A DNA stretch of 64,000 nucleotides from Rhizomicrobium sp. (lineage in GTDB: Bacteria > Pseudomonadota > Alphaproteobacteria > Micropepsales > Micropepsaceae), in the NCBI GenBank assembly GCA_037200385.1, contig JBBCGL010000001.1:4293418-4357417 (forward strand). The letters run 5' to 3'. This document shows, in pieces, positions 26,082 through 33,771 of this stretch (position 1 is its first letter; each line of letters begins with the position of its first letter). Made by a program: the position numbers and the translations under genes. The notes under the pieces were generated by a model. It was not told the origin of the DNA and did not search any database. It worked only from the letters and a program-made list of their open reading frames with translations.

Positions 26082-26828
26082 ATGCGCAGACCCGTCGTCG
26101 GCTTTCCCTGCGACCGCCGCATGGTGGGCAAGCACCCGTTCCACATGGTCGGCGAGAAATATATCGAGGCGGTGCGCCAGGGCGCGGGCGCCACGCCGGT
26201 CCTGCTGCCGGTGCTCGAGCCGCCGGTGCCGCCCGACGATCTCCTTGCCGCCGTCGACGGCTTTCTCTTCACCGGCTCGCCTTCCAACGTGGCGCCGCAA
26301 CTCTATGGCGGGCATCCGCCGCGCGACAGCGTGCTGCAGGACACCCATCGCGACGCGACGACCATCGCCGTGCTGAAAGCCGCGATCGCCGCCGGCAAGC
26401 CGGTGCTCTGCATCTGCCGCGGCTTCCAGGAGCTCAACGTCGCGCTCGGCGGCACGCTGTTCCAGCACGTGCACGAAGTGCCCGGCCGCCGCGACCATCG
26501 CGAGAAGACGGAGGCCTCGCTGGCCGAGCAATACGGCCCGGCGCATGGCGTGACGGTGGAAGAGGGTGGGCTGCTCGCGCAATTGCTCCGTGAGCGGAGC
26601 TTTGCGGTGAACTCGCTGCATTCCCAGGGCATCGATCGCATGGCCGGCCCGCTGCGCCGCGAGGCGGTGGCGCCCGACGGCCAGATCGAGGCGGTCTCCA
26701 TGCCGGACGCCGAGGGCTTCGTCCTCGGCGTGCAATGGCACCCGGAATGGGCATGGTCGGAAAACCCGGTTTCGCGCGCGATCTTCGCCGCGTTCGGCGA
26801 CGCCCTGCGCGCGCATGCGGGGCGCTGA
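26082..26828 (+). CDS. Gamma-glutamyl-gamma-aminobutyrate hydrolase-like class I amidotransferase
   Basis: 248 residues of the peptidase C26/PuuD type. Start FPCDRRMVGKHPFHMVGEKYIEAV, glycine turn FLFTGSPSNVAPQLYGG, nucleophile Cys in VLCICRGFQELNVALGGTL, VNSLHSQGID, and the His-Glu pair in VLGVQWHPEW, so the catalytic triad is complete. Family members hydrolyse gamma-glutamyl-GABA in putrescine breakdown. A class III aminotransferase that could take putrescine or GABA lies at 30171, but not adjacent, so the link is only suggestive. Confidence 0.85.
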   Translation: MRRPVVGFPCDRRMVGKHPFHMVGEKYIEAVRQGAGATPVLLPVLEPPVPPDDLLAAVDGFLFTGSPSNVAPQLYGGHPPRDSVLQDTHRDATTIAVLKAAIAAGKPVLCICRGFQELNVALGGTLFQHVHEVPGRRDHREKTEASLAEQYGPAHGVTVEEGGLLAQLLRERSFAVNSLHSQGIDRMAGPLRREAVAPDGQIEAVSMPDAEGFVLGVQWHPEWAWSENPVSRAIFAAFGDALRAHAGR

Positions 26829-26896
26829 GGCCCGCTTTTTACGCTTTCCTAGTGTTTTGCGTGCGAGCCTGACGGACACGTCACGGCTGCCCACCC

Positions 26897-28477
26897 ATGA
26901 TCGACGCCGCCCGCTTGCTGGGCTTCGCCTTCGCGAATGCCGACTTCCTCTTCGAAGTCGACGTGAACGGCACCGTCACCTTCGCGACGGGCGCCGCGCG
27001 CGATTTCGTGAAGGACGGCGCCGTCGTGGGGAAGCCGGCCGCCAGGCTTTTCGCGACGTCGGAAACGGCGAAATTCGCGACCCTCAGCCGCTCGCTCGCC
27101 AAGGGCGATCGCGCGGGGCCGTTCCGGCTGAAGCTCGCGGCCGGTGCGGAGGTCGCGCTGTCGATGTTCCGTCTGCCCGACAACGGCAACCAGGTTTCCT
27201 GCACCTTCTCGAAACCGGGCGGCCGCGGCCTCGCCGCGCTCGACGCCAAGACCGGGCTTCAGACGCGCGACGGCTTCCTCGCGGCGGCATCGCAGCTGGC
27301 AGGCGAGGGCGACGCGCTTGCCCTCGTGAATCTTCCGGGCCTGCCGAAGCTGTGCGCGACGCTCAGCGAAGAGGATTCCGCCAAGCTGCTCGGCAATATC
27401 GGCGCGGCCCTGACCAAGGTCGGCGCCAAGGCAGCCGGACGGCTGTCGCAATCCAGCTTCTGCATCATCGCCGACGCGGTGGGCGGCATGCCCAAGCTCG
27501 CCGGCAAGATCCGCGCTGCCCTTGCCGAAAGCGGCGCCGCGGCGCTGGCCATCGAGGAGACGCTGGTCTCGCTCAAGGGGCGCGATCTTTCCGAAGCGCA
27601 GCGCGATCTCGTGATGCGCTATGTCGTCGACAAGTTCACCAGCGGGCAATGGAACGGCGACGCAGCGACCGATGCGGCGACGCAGTTCAACCGGATGCTG
27701 GAGGAGACCCAGGATCGCCTGCGCGCCCTGACCGAGACGGTCGCCGACCGCAGCTTCGGCGTCGTCTTCCAGCCGGTCGTCGACCTGAAGAGCGGCGAGA
27801 CCTCGCATTTCGAGGCGCTCGCCCGCTTCGTAGGCGCCGCCACCGGCGAGTCCATCCAGTTCATCGAGGCGCTCGGCATCTCCGACGCGTTCGATCTCGC
27901 CGTCGCGGCGAAGATCGTCGCCGTCGTCGAAGCCAAGACTTCGCGGGATCAGCAGATCGCCTTCAACCTGTCGGGCAGGACGATCTGCACGCCGTCGAAT
28001 TTCGGATTGCTGGCGGGTCTCTTGGCCCGCAAGCGCGCCTTGAGCGGCCGGCTCCTGATCGAGATCACCGAAAGCGCCGAGATCGCCGATCTGGATGCCG
28101 CCGCCAAGGCGGTGGCCGCGCTGCGCGAGCTCGGCTTCCGCGTCGGGCTGGACGATTTCGGCGCCGGCGCCGCGTCGCTCACCTATCTGCATGCGCTGCC
28201 GGTCGATTTCGTGAAGTTCGACGGCCGCCTGATCGCCAAGCTGGGGCAATCCCGGCGCGACGACGTGCTGCTGGGCGGTATGGTGAAGCTCTGCGCCGAA
28301 CTCGGCATCGTCACGGTCGCCGAATTCCTCGAGACCGCCGAGCAGGTCTCCGCCGCCAAGGCGATGGGCTTCGATCTGGGCCAAGGCTTTTATTTCGGCG
28401 CCGGCACCGAAGACATTCCGGCCCCCGGCGTGAAGGTCGCTGCCAAGCGCAAGGGCGTAAAGGAAGTCTGGGGCTAG
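26897..28477 (+). CDS. EAL-domain c-di-GMP phosphodiesterase with PAS-like and degenerate GGDEF-like regions
   Basis: 526 residues. Residues 1-110 resemble a PAS sensor (ADFLFEVDVNGTVTFATGAA). Residues 115-260 look like a GGDEF fold that has lost its signature. Residues 270-510 are an EAL domain with most catalytic residues in place: FEALARF, FNLSGR, LIEITESAE, GLDDFGAG, DFVKFDG and GFDLGQGFYFG. The usual AEGVE loop reads VAEFLET, so its Glu is kept. It probably hydrolyses c-di-GMP in the cytoplasm, with PAS and GGDEF-like parts as regulators. No membrane segment is seen. Confidence 0.85.
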   Translation: MIDAARLLGFAFANADFLFEVDVNGTVTFATGAARDFVKDGAVVGKPAARLFATSETAKFATLSRSLAKGDRAGPFRLKLAAGAEVALSMFRLPDNGNQVSCTFSKPGGRGLAALDAKTGLQTRDGFLAAASQLAGEGDALALVNLPGLPKLCATLSEEDSAKLLGNIGAALTKVGAKAAGRLSQSSFCIIADAVGGMPKLAGKIRAALAESGAAALAIEETLVSLKGRDLSEAQRDLVMRYVVDKFTSGQWNGDAATDAATQFNRMLEETQDRLRALTETVADRSFGVVFQPVVDLKSGETSHFEALARFVGAATGESIQFIEALGISDAFDLAVAAKIVAVVEAKTSRDQQIAFNLSGRTICTPSNFGLLAGLLARKRALSGRLLIEITESAEIADLDAAAKAVAALRELGFRVGLDDFGAGAASLTYLHALPVDFVKFDGRLIAKLGQSRRDDVLLGGMVKLCAELGIVTVAEFLETAEQVSAAKAMGFDLGQGFYFGAGTEDIPAPGVKVAAKRKGVKEVWG

Positions 28478-28601
28478 AATCCGTACGCAATTGGAGCGTT
28501 GATCCCCTGCCGTCATGGACGCCCGTGAGGCGCCCAAAGCAGGCCTCTGTTGGGTCGCATCGAAGCGCCAACACCGCTCGCAGCGAGCGATTTGACTTAT
28601 A

Positions 28602-28617
28602 GTAAGCCGTAACTTAC
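28602..28617. promoter_or_regulatory. Inverted repeat upstream of the ArsR-type gene
   Basis: GTAAG (28602-28606) and CTTAC (28613-28617) form an inverted repeat with a 6-bp spacer, 9 bp before the start of the ArsR-type regulator, next to a TTGACT hexamer at 28592. Position and symmetry fit an autoregulatory operator. Confidence 0.45.
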
Positions 28618-28625
28618 CGTTAGTC

Positions 28626-28943
28626 ATGGCTTACAGAAATGCCCTTGAAGCGCTGGCCGATCCGACCCGCCGTCAGGTGTTCGAACGACTGCGCGCCGGC
28701 CCCTCGGCCGTCGGCAAGCTCGCGAACGGCCTGCCGGTCAGCCGCCCGGCGGTGTCGCAGCATCTCAAGGTGCTGAAGAAGGCCGGGCTGGTGCGTGAAG
28801 AGCAGGACGGCACGCGCCGCATCTACCGCATCGATCCGCACGGCTTGGCGCAGTTGCGGGCCTGGCTGGATCAATTCTGGGAGAGCGCGCTCGACGCCTT
28901 CAAGGCGGAAGCCGAAAAGGACACAGGGGAAGACGGCACATGA
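28626..28943 (+). CDS. ArsR-type winged-helix regulator
   Basis: 105 residues. Winged helix: ALADPTRRQVFERLRAG, KLANGLPVSRPAVSQHLKVLKKAGLVREEQDGTRRIYRI. It has no metal-binding cysteine motif such as CVC and belongs to the metal-free branch often paired with SRPBCC (AHSA1) genes. Its stop overlaps the start of the SRPBCC gene (ATGA), so the two are coupled. A small inverted repeat just upstream may be its operator. Confidence 0.9.
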   Translation: MAYRNALEALADPTRRQVFERLRAGPSAVGKLANGLPVSRPAVSQHLKVLKKAGLVREEQDGTRRIYRIDPHGLAQLRAWLDQFWESALDAFKAEAEKDTGEDGT

Positions 28944-29410
28944 GCAAGACCATCGTCATCGCACCGGTGCGGAAGAGCCTCACCGTCAACGCCACGCAGG
29001 CGCGCGCCTTCGAAGTCTTCACCAACGGGATCGACCGCTGGTGGCCGAAGGGCCATTCCATCGGCGCCACGCCGCTGCGCAGATCGGTGATCGAGCCGCG
29101 CCAGGGCGGACGCTGGTACACCGTGCACGAGGACGGCAGCGAAGCCGTGGTCGGACACATGCTTGTGTGGGAGCCGCCCGTCCGCATCGTCTTCAGCTGG
29201 GAGATCGATGCGCAATGGAAGCCCGACGCGACCGTCGCGTCGGAGGTCGAGGTGACCTTCACGCCGGAAGGGCCGAACGTCACGCGCGTCGACCTCGATC
29301 ATCGCGGCTTCGAGAGTCTCGGCCAAGAAGGTGGCGGGAAGATGCGTGGCGCGGTCGATGGCGGCTGGCCGGGGATTCTGGAATTGTTCAAGAGCGAAGC
29401 CGAACGCTGA
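28940..29410 (+). CDS. SRPBCC (AHSA1-like) domain protein
   Basis: 156 residues with the START/Bet v 1-like fold: ATQARAFEVFTNGIDRWWPKGHSIG at the start, RQGGRWYTVHEDGSEAVVGHMLVWEPP, then FTPEGPNVTRVDLDHRGFE and a C-terminal helix. The fold offers a hydrophobic ligand pocket; ligand unknown. It is translationally coupled to the ArsR gene, a common pairing in which the regulator controls the binding protein. Confidence 0.85.
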   Translation: MSKTIVIAPVRKSLTVNATQARAFEVFTNGIDRWWPKGHSIGATPLRRSVIEPRQGGRWYTVHEDGSEAVVGHMLVWEPPVRIVFSWEIDAQWKPDATVASEVEVTFTPEGPNVTRVDLDHRGFESLGQEGGGKMRGAVDGGWPGILELFKSEAER

Positions 29411-29431
29411 CTCGCAAAGAGGAGAACCGTC

Positions 29432-29983
29432 ATGCATCGAATCTGTCATGTCGCGATGGGCCTGCTCGTCGCCGTCGCGCTGGTCTGTCCGGGCGCGCAT
29501 GCCGCGGTGGCCGATTCCGCCGCGAACGGTTTCTCGGTGGCGGAGGCCGTCCATATCGCGGCGCCGCCGGAAAAGGTCTATGCCGCGCTGGTCGCGCCCG
29601 CGCGGTGGTGGAGTTCGAAGCACACCTTTTCGCGAGAGGCTGCGAATCTCACGCTCGATCCGCGCGCCGGCGGCTGCTGGTGCGAGACCCTGGCCGGCGG
29701 CGCCTCGGTGCAGCACCTCGTCGTGGTCTACGCCGCGCCGGGAAAGGCGCTGGTGCTGCGCGGCGCGCTCGGGCCGCTCCAGGGGCTGGGCGTCGACGGG
29801 GCGCTGACGATCCGGCTGACGGCGGCCGGCGACGGCACCGATCTCACCGCGACCTATAATGTCGGCGGCTATCTCAAGGACGGCCTCGCGAGCTGGGCCG
29901 CGCCGGTCGACGGTGTCCTCGGCGAGCAGTTCGCGCGCCTCAAATCCCTCGTCGAAACCGGCGCCCCCGCACCCAAGCCCTGA
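29432..29983 (+). CDS. Exported SRPBCC-fold protein
   Basis: 183 residues. The N-terminal signal peptide (residues 5-24, ending GAHAAVADS) indicates export. The mature region has the SRPBCC pattern: AEAVHIAAPPEKVYAALVAPARWWSSKHTFS, then LTLDPRAGGCWCETL and LTIRLTAAGDGTDLTATYNVGG. It is the third gene of the ArsR-SRPBCC set, 21 bp downstream, with a GAGGAG site before the ATG. A periplasmic ligand-binding role is inferred only. Confidence 0.72.
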   Translation: MHRICHVAMGLLVAVALVCPGAHAAVADSAANGFSVAEAVHIAAPPEKVYAALVAPARWWSSKHTFSREAANLTLDPRAGGCWCETLAGGASVQHLVVVYAAPGKALVLRGALGPLQGLGVDGALTIRLTAAGDGTDLTATYNVGGYLKDGLASWAAPVDGVLGEQFARLKSLVETGAPAPKP

Positions 29984-30170
29984 AAAGAGGGCGCCCAACG
30001 CCTGCCGGAAGAGGTGAAACCCGGCGCGTCCGCTGCTAGGCTCGCCGCATGACAGCCAAGCGCGCGCTTCTCGTGCTATGTGCGCGGATCGGGTTCAACC
30101 CTTGAAGTCCGCCGGCCGCGTGCGCGCGGCCGCCGCCTTCGCTTCGTTCCCCTTCAAGGAGTGCGCGCCC

Positions 30171-31562
30171 ATGGCCCCGCATGGCAGCAATCAGACGAAA
30201 CACTGGCAGGCCCTCGATGCCGCCCATCACATCCATCCCTTCTCCGACACCGCTGCCCTGAACAGGGAAGGCGTGCGCGTCATCACCCGCGGCGACGGCG
30301 TCTATCTGTGGGACAGCGAAGGCGAGAAGATCATCGACGGCATGGCGGGCCTGTGGTGCGTCCAGCTCGGCTATGGCAATGCCGAACTGGCCGAGGCCGG
30401 CTATGAGGCGCTGAAGGCGCTCCCCTATTACAACCACTTCTTCAAGACCTCGAACCCCTGGACGATCGAGCTCGCCGCCAAGCTCGCGACGCTGCTGCCG
30501 GACGGGCACGAACGCGTGCTGTTCGCCAATTCCGGCTCGGAGGCGAACGACACCGCGCTCAAGCTCATCCGCTACTACTGGAACCTGAAGGGGCGGCCGG
30601 AGAAGAAGATCCACCTGTCGCGCGACTATGGCTATCACGGCGTGACCATGGCGGCGGCTTCGCTCTCGGGCCTGACGCCGATGCATCCGCAATGGGACCT
30701 GCCCTTGCCCGGCTTCGAGAAAGTGCCGGCGCCCTATTGGTACGGCGCGAAGGCGGCCGGCTATGGCGACATCGAGCCGGCGGAGTTCGGCCTGCTGATC
30801 GCCGGACGCCTCGAGGAGAAGATCCTCGAGCTCGGCGCCGACCGCGTCGCCTCCTTTTCGGCCGAGCCGGTGCAGGGCGCGGGCGGTCTGATCTTCCCGC
30901 CGGCGACCTATTGGCACGAGGTGCAGCGCATCTGCGCCCGCTACGACGTCCTGCTGCATCTCGACGAGGTGATCACCGGCTTCGGCCGCACCGGCGAATG
31001 GTTCGGCGCCCAGACCTACCGCATCGCCCCCGACATCATGACGATGGCCAAGGGCCTGTCTTCCGGCTACCAGCCGATCTCGGCGATCTCGCTGGGCGCC
31101 CGCATGGACGAGACCTTGCTGAACGCCAATGAGGAACTCGTCCACGGCTTCACCTATTCCGGCCATCCGGTGGCGAGCGCGGTCGCGCTCAAGAATCTGG
31201 AAGTGATCGCACGCGACGGCCTGGTGCCGCGCGTGCGCGACGCCATCGGACCTTATCTCCAGCGCCGCCTGCGCGAGACCTTCGCCGACCATCCGATCGT
31301 GGGCGAAGTGCGCGGCATCGGCCTGCTCGCGGCGATCGAGCTCGTGCGTGACAAGGCGGAGCGCAGATTCTTTCCCGATCCGGGAACCATCGGCACGCTC
31401 TGCCGCAACTACTGCTTCAACGACGGTCTCGTCAGCCGCGCGGTTCGCGACACGATGGTGCTCGCGCCGCCGCTTGTCGTTTCGGAAGGCGAGGTCGAGG
31501 AGATCGTCGCCAAGCTGAAATCCGCGATCGACCGCACCGCGCGGGATTGCGGCAAGCTTTGA
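30171..31562 (+). CDS. Class III (omega) aminotransferase
   Basis: 463 residues from ATG 30171, preceded by AAGGAG; a longer frame upstream has no good start. PLP-enzyme motifs: NSGSEANDTALKLIRYYW, RDYGYHGVTMAAASLSG, AEPVQGAGGLIFPP, LHLDEVITGFGRTGEWF, the PLP lysine in IMTMAKGLSSGYQP, and HGFTYSGHPVASA. It is closest to omega-amino acid:pyruvate or putrescine/diamine aminotransferases; the substrate cannot be fixed from sequence alone. It appears to be transcribed singly. Confidence 0.88.
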   Translation: MAPHGSNQTKHWQALDAAHHIHPFSDTAALNREGVRVITRGDGVYLWDSEGEKIIDGMAGLWCVQLGYGNAELAEAGYEALKALPYYNHFFKTSNPWTIELAAKLATLLPDGHERVLFANSGSEANDTALKLIRYYWNLKGRPEKKIHLSRDYGYHGVTMAAASLSGLTPMHPQWDLPLPGFEKVPAPYWYGAKAAGYGDIEPAEFGLLIAGRLEEKILELGADRVASFSAEPVQGAGGLIFPPATYWHEVQRICARYDVLLHLDEVITGFGRTGEWFGAQTYRIAPDIMTMAKGLSSGYQPISAISLGARMDETLLNANEELVHGFTYSGHPVASAVALKNLEVIARDGLVPRVRDAIGPYLQRRLRETFADHPIVGEVRGIGLLAAIELVRDKAERRFFPDPGTIGTLCRNYCFNDGLVSRAVRDTMVLAPPLVVSEGEVEEIVAKLKSAIDRTARDCGKL

Positions 31563-31772
31563 GGACGGCGATCACGTCGCCGTGCGTTGTCGGCGTCAGC
31601 CGTTCATCTGCCCGTCGCCAAGTCGCCCTTCGCGTCGTTTTCGCGGAATTCCGCGGCCGCTTGTGGTCAAATTTGGCCGTTGCAGATTTGCATCTGTCAT
31701 TAAAAATAATTCGAAATCTGCTTTCAGCGAAAAAAATCTTGCAATGTGTGGCTTCAATGCATAGGTTGGACT
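31563..31772. other. Intergenic region, AT-rich, no gene seen
   Basis: This stretch follows the aminotransferase stop and has no credible coding frame. The first 100 bases are GC-rich; from about 31665 to 31760 it becomes markedly AT-rich (TTAAAAATAATTCG, GCGAAAAAAATC) and carries the palindrome CAGAT-TTGC-ATCTG. It probably holds the promoter of the hairpin-rich RNA candidate that starts near 31773. Confidence 0.5.
31739..31767 (+). promoter_or_regulatory. Possible promoter for the small RNA candidate
   Basis: TTGCAA (31739-31744), 17-bp spacer, TAGGTT (31762-31767). It lies at the right edge of a strikingly AT-rich stretch (31665-31760) in an otherwise GC-rich genome. The predicted transcript start, about 31773-31775, coincides with the first base of the first hairpin. 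A palindrome CAGAT-TTGC-ATCTG sits further upstream at about 31683-31696. Confidence 0.3.
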
Positions 31773-31915
31773 CGAAGGAAGAACATCGCTCGGCAAGCAC
31801 TGCCCCCCCGCTCGCAAGCCGGGTGACTTCCTTCGCGGTGTCGGTCATCCCCTCCCGACACCAGCGCGTAACAGCGCATCCGGCGCCCGGTTGGCCCCCC
31901 AACCGGGCGTCATTT
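31773..31915 (+). ncRNA. Candidate structured small RNA
   Basis: In the only long non-coding gap (31563-31909), three stems follow one another: CGAAGGAAG (31773-31781) with CTTCCTTCG (31827-31835); GGTGTCGG (31837-31844) with CCGACACC (31855-31862); and GCCCGGTTGG (31885-31894) with CCAACCGGGC (31899-31908), followed by GTCATTTTAT as a weak terminator. The enclosed loops are C-rich (CCCCCCC at 31803-31809; TCATCCCCTC in the second loop), able to pair with Shine-Dalgarno sequences. I do not recognise 6S, SRP, tmRNA or RNase P signatures. The last bases overlap the 3' end of the convergent AlkB gene. Confidence 0.4.
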
Positions 31916-31916
31916 T
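31885..31916 (+). terminator. Hairpin terminator, plus strand
   Basis: Perfect 10-bp GC-rich stem with a CCCC loop followed by GTCATTTTAT. The T-rich side is downstream on the plus strand only, so it would end the small RNA candidate (or long aminotransferase transcripts) rather than the AlkB gene. Confidence 0.55.
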
Positions 31917-32536
31917 ATCTGCGCGATACGCCGCAAGGTCAGGTTGATCCGCCCGCCGCCGGGGATCAGCGTCGAGCTGCCGCTCAATATCCGATCGATG
32001 CCGTGGAACATCCGCCGCGCCGGTCCGCCGAACACCAGGACATCGCCGGAGCTCAGCAGGATGCTCTGCGTCGGTCCCTTGCGGCTCTCGGCGCCGAAGC
32101 GGAACCGCGCCTCGTCGCCGAGCGACACCGAGACCACCGGCGCGTCCGCAGTCTCGTCGCGGTCCTGGTGCGCCCCCATCCTGGCACCGGCGCGATAGAG
32201 GTTGACCAGGCAGCATTCCGGCCGCGCGGGGCAGGCGGCGACGTCGTCCCACAGCGTGAGCAGCGGCGGCGGAATTGCCGGCCAGGGTTCCCGCGTCGCC
32301 GGATGCAGCGGCGCGTAGCGATAGCCCGCGATGTCGGAAATCCATCCCAGCGTTCCGAAATTCGTCTCCTCGACGGAGAAGGGCGTTCCCGAACGCGGCA
32401 TCACGGGCTTGTAGAACGGCGCCTCGGCCACCCGCGCCAGCACGTCGTCCAATAACGCCGCCTGGCCGATGCGATCGAAATAGCCCCGCCACAGCAGCAC
32501 GCCCGGCGCAAGCGCCAGCGGCTTCACCATTGCCAT
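31910..32536 (-). CDS. alkB: AlkB-type 2-oxoglutarate/Fe(II) dioxygenase
   Basis: 208 residues. AlkB core: FYKPVMPRSGTPFSVEETNFG, Fe(II) ligands in MGAHQDRDE (His-x-Asp) and in ARRMFHGI (distal His), and the 2-oxoglutarate-binding motif GGGRINLTLRRI (R-x-N-x-T-x-R). It repairs alkylated bases such as 1-methyladenine and 3-methylcytosine by oxidative demethylation. The start overlaps the end of the phosphatase gene by 13 bp; a second Met two codons later is also possible. It is transcribed after the phosphatase. Confidence 0.93.
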   Translation of the reverse strand: MAMVKPLALAPGVLLWRGYFDRIGQAALLDDVLARVAEAPFYKPVMPRSGTPFSVEETNFGTLGWISDIAGYRYAPLHPATREPWPAIPPPLLTLWDDVAACPARPECCLVNLYRAGARMGAHQDRDETADAPVVSVSLGDEARFRFGAESRKGPTQSILLSSGDVLVFGGPARRMFHGIDRILSGSSTLIPGGGRINLTLRRIAQIK

Positions 32537-33147
32537 CTGCCGGCCGGCGAGCGCCGCTCGAAGATGCCCTTGAAGCTTCCGGCGAAATCATGCGCGACCA
32601 GCCAGCTGCGCAGCCGCTCCGGCGCATAGTTGTCGCGCACCCATTCACCGATCGGCCGACCGGCCGCGTCCTCCGCCGCGAAGGCGATGAACGGCCGCAG
32701 CCAGCGCTGGTGCTCCTTGGGGAAATGCAGATAGGGCCAGCGCGAGAACTGCCGCTCGGCCGCGGCGCGCGCCGCCCAGCCGCCGCGATGGATCAGGTAG
32801 AGCGCCGCCGCCAGGCTGGTGCGGTCCTGGCCGCCCGAGCATTTGACCAGGAACGGCTTGGGCGCGGCGTCGAACGCATCCAGCAGGGCCACCAGCATCG
32901 CCCGCGTGGGCAGGTGCCGGGAGTCGAGCACCACGTCGAAATGCGCGATGCCGCCCGCCTGCGTCACCCGTTTTTCCGTCCGCCACCAGCCATAGCCGGG
33001 ATTGGGACCGCGCAGGTTGATCATCGCGCGGATGCCGTGGCGCCGCAGGAAGGGGCCCAGGAATCCGGCGAAGGCCTGTGCCGCGCGCGCCGCTTCGCGG
33101 GGCACGATCCAGTGGAAATTGTAGAGGACGTCGCCGGGGCCGCGCAT
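32524..33147 (-). CDS. Tyrosine-phosphatase-like protein
   Basis: 207 residues from ATG 33147 (MRGPGDVLYNFHWIVP). Phosphatase loop VKCSGGQDRTSLAAALYLI has the C-x5-R signature (Cys at about residue 112); the usual His before Cys is Lys. IRAMINLRGPNPGYGWWR fits the first conserved strand of DSP-type phosphatases, and SRHLPTRAMLVALLDAFD the general-acid loop region. It may dephosphorylate proteins, phosphoinositides or polyphosphates. An upstream extension of the frame overlaps the divergent membrane gene and is not supported. Confidence 0.75.
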   Translation of the reverse strand: MRGPGDVLYNFHWIVPREAARAAQAFAGFLGPFLRRHGIRAMINLRGPNPGYGWWRTEKRVTQAGGIAHFDVVLDSRHLPTRAMLVALLDAFDAAPKPFLVKCSGGQDRTSLAAALYLIHRGGWAARAAAERQFSRWPYLHFPKEHQRWLRPFIAFAAEDAAGRPIGEWVRDNYAPERLRSWLVAHDFAGSFKGIFERRSPAGRWQW

Positions 33148-33200
33148 GGCGGATATGTAGCGGCGCACGCTATCATCCGCAAACGCGAGGGAGAGGGTCG

Positions 33201-33746
33201 ATGCGGCTGCGCACACTGATACGCCTGTGGATCTGGACGACGCTGCTGGCTTTTGCCGCCTTCGCGGTGCTGGGGACACTGGAAGGCCGGCTGAAGTCCG
33301 CCACCGGTTTCGGCGTGCTCGACCTGCAAGCGGCGCGCGATGCCTTTGCTTATAAGCGTGTCCTCGCCGCCTGGATCGCGCGCGGCCATGCCGCCACGGC
33401 CGGCTTCAGCCTCGGCTTCGACTATCTCTTCATGGCGCTCTACGCGATGGCGTTCTATTTCTCGGCAATGGTCGCGCGCGAAGCCTTCACGCCCAAGCGC
33501 GGCACGGCGCGGCGGTTCATGGATTATCTGGGCTATGTGCCGTTCGTCGCGGCCATCGCCGACGCCTATGAGAACGCGGTTGAGCTGTCCCAGCTGACCG
33601 GCACGCCCGACGACGGCAGCGCCGCCAGCGCATTTCTCGCGACCAACATCAAATGGGTCTGCTTCGCGGTCGGCGTGGCGCTGCTTGCTGCCGCGATCGC
33701 GGGCGTGATCAAGCTGTGGTGGCCGAAGAAAGAAGAGGAACAATAA
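33201..33746 (+). CDS. Integral membrane protein, unknown function
   Basis: 181 residues from ATG 33201, preceded by GAGAGGG. Four hydrophobic segments (about residues 8-27, 68-90, 108-125 and 150-172) and a charged C-terminal tail (KKEEEQ). It matches no family I can name. It is divergent from the phosphatase gene and convergent with a GNAT gene, with a palindromic element covering both stop codons. Confidence 0.65.
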   Translation: MRLRTLIRLWIWTTLLAFAAFAVLGTLEGRLKSATGFGVLDLQAARDAFAYKRVLAAWIARGHAATAGFSLGFDYLFMALYAMAFYFSAMVAREAFTPKRGTARRFMDYLGYVPFVAAIADAYENAVELSQLTGTPDDGSAASAFLATNIKWVCFAVGVALLAAAIAGVIKLWWPKKEEEQ

Positions 33747-33771
33747 TCACCTCCCCGCAAGGGGGGTGATT
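33745..33771. repeat. CCTCCCC palindrome at convergent gene ends
   Basis: Near-perfect palindrome AATCACCTCCCC...GGGGGTGATT with a GCAA loop. It covers the stop of the membrane protein gene and the stop of the GNAT gene that meets it. Same family as the elements at 34314-34342 and 58890-58913; likely works as a shared terminator. Confidence 0.75.

Noticed and set aside
30049-30105. 18-codon ORF upstream of the class III aminotransferase
   Set aside because: No convincing ribosome-binding site and no structural link to the downstream gene; kept only as a weak possibility.
31773-31916. 6S RNA, SRP RNA or tmRNA as identity of the hairpin region
   Set aside because: No long closing stem with a central bubble, no SRP tetraloop motif, and no tRNA-like end were found.
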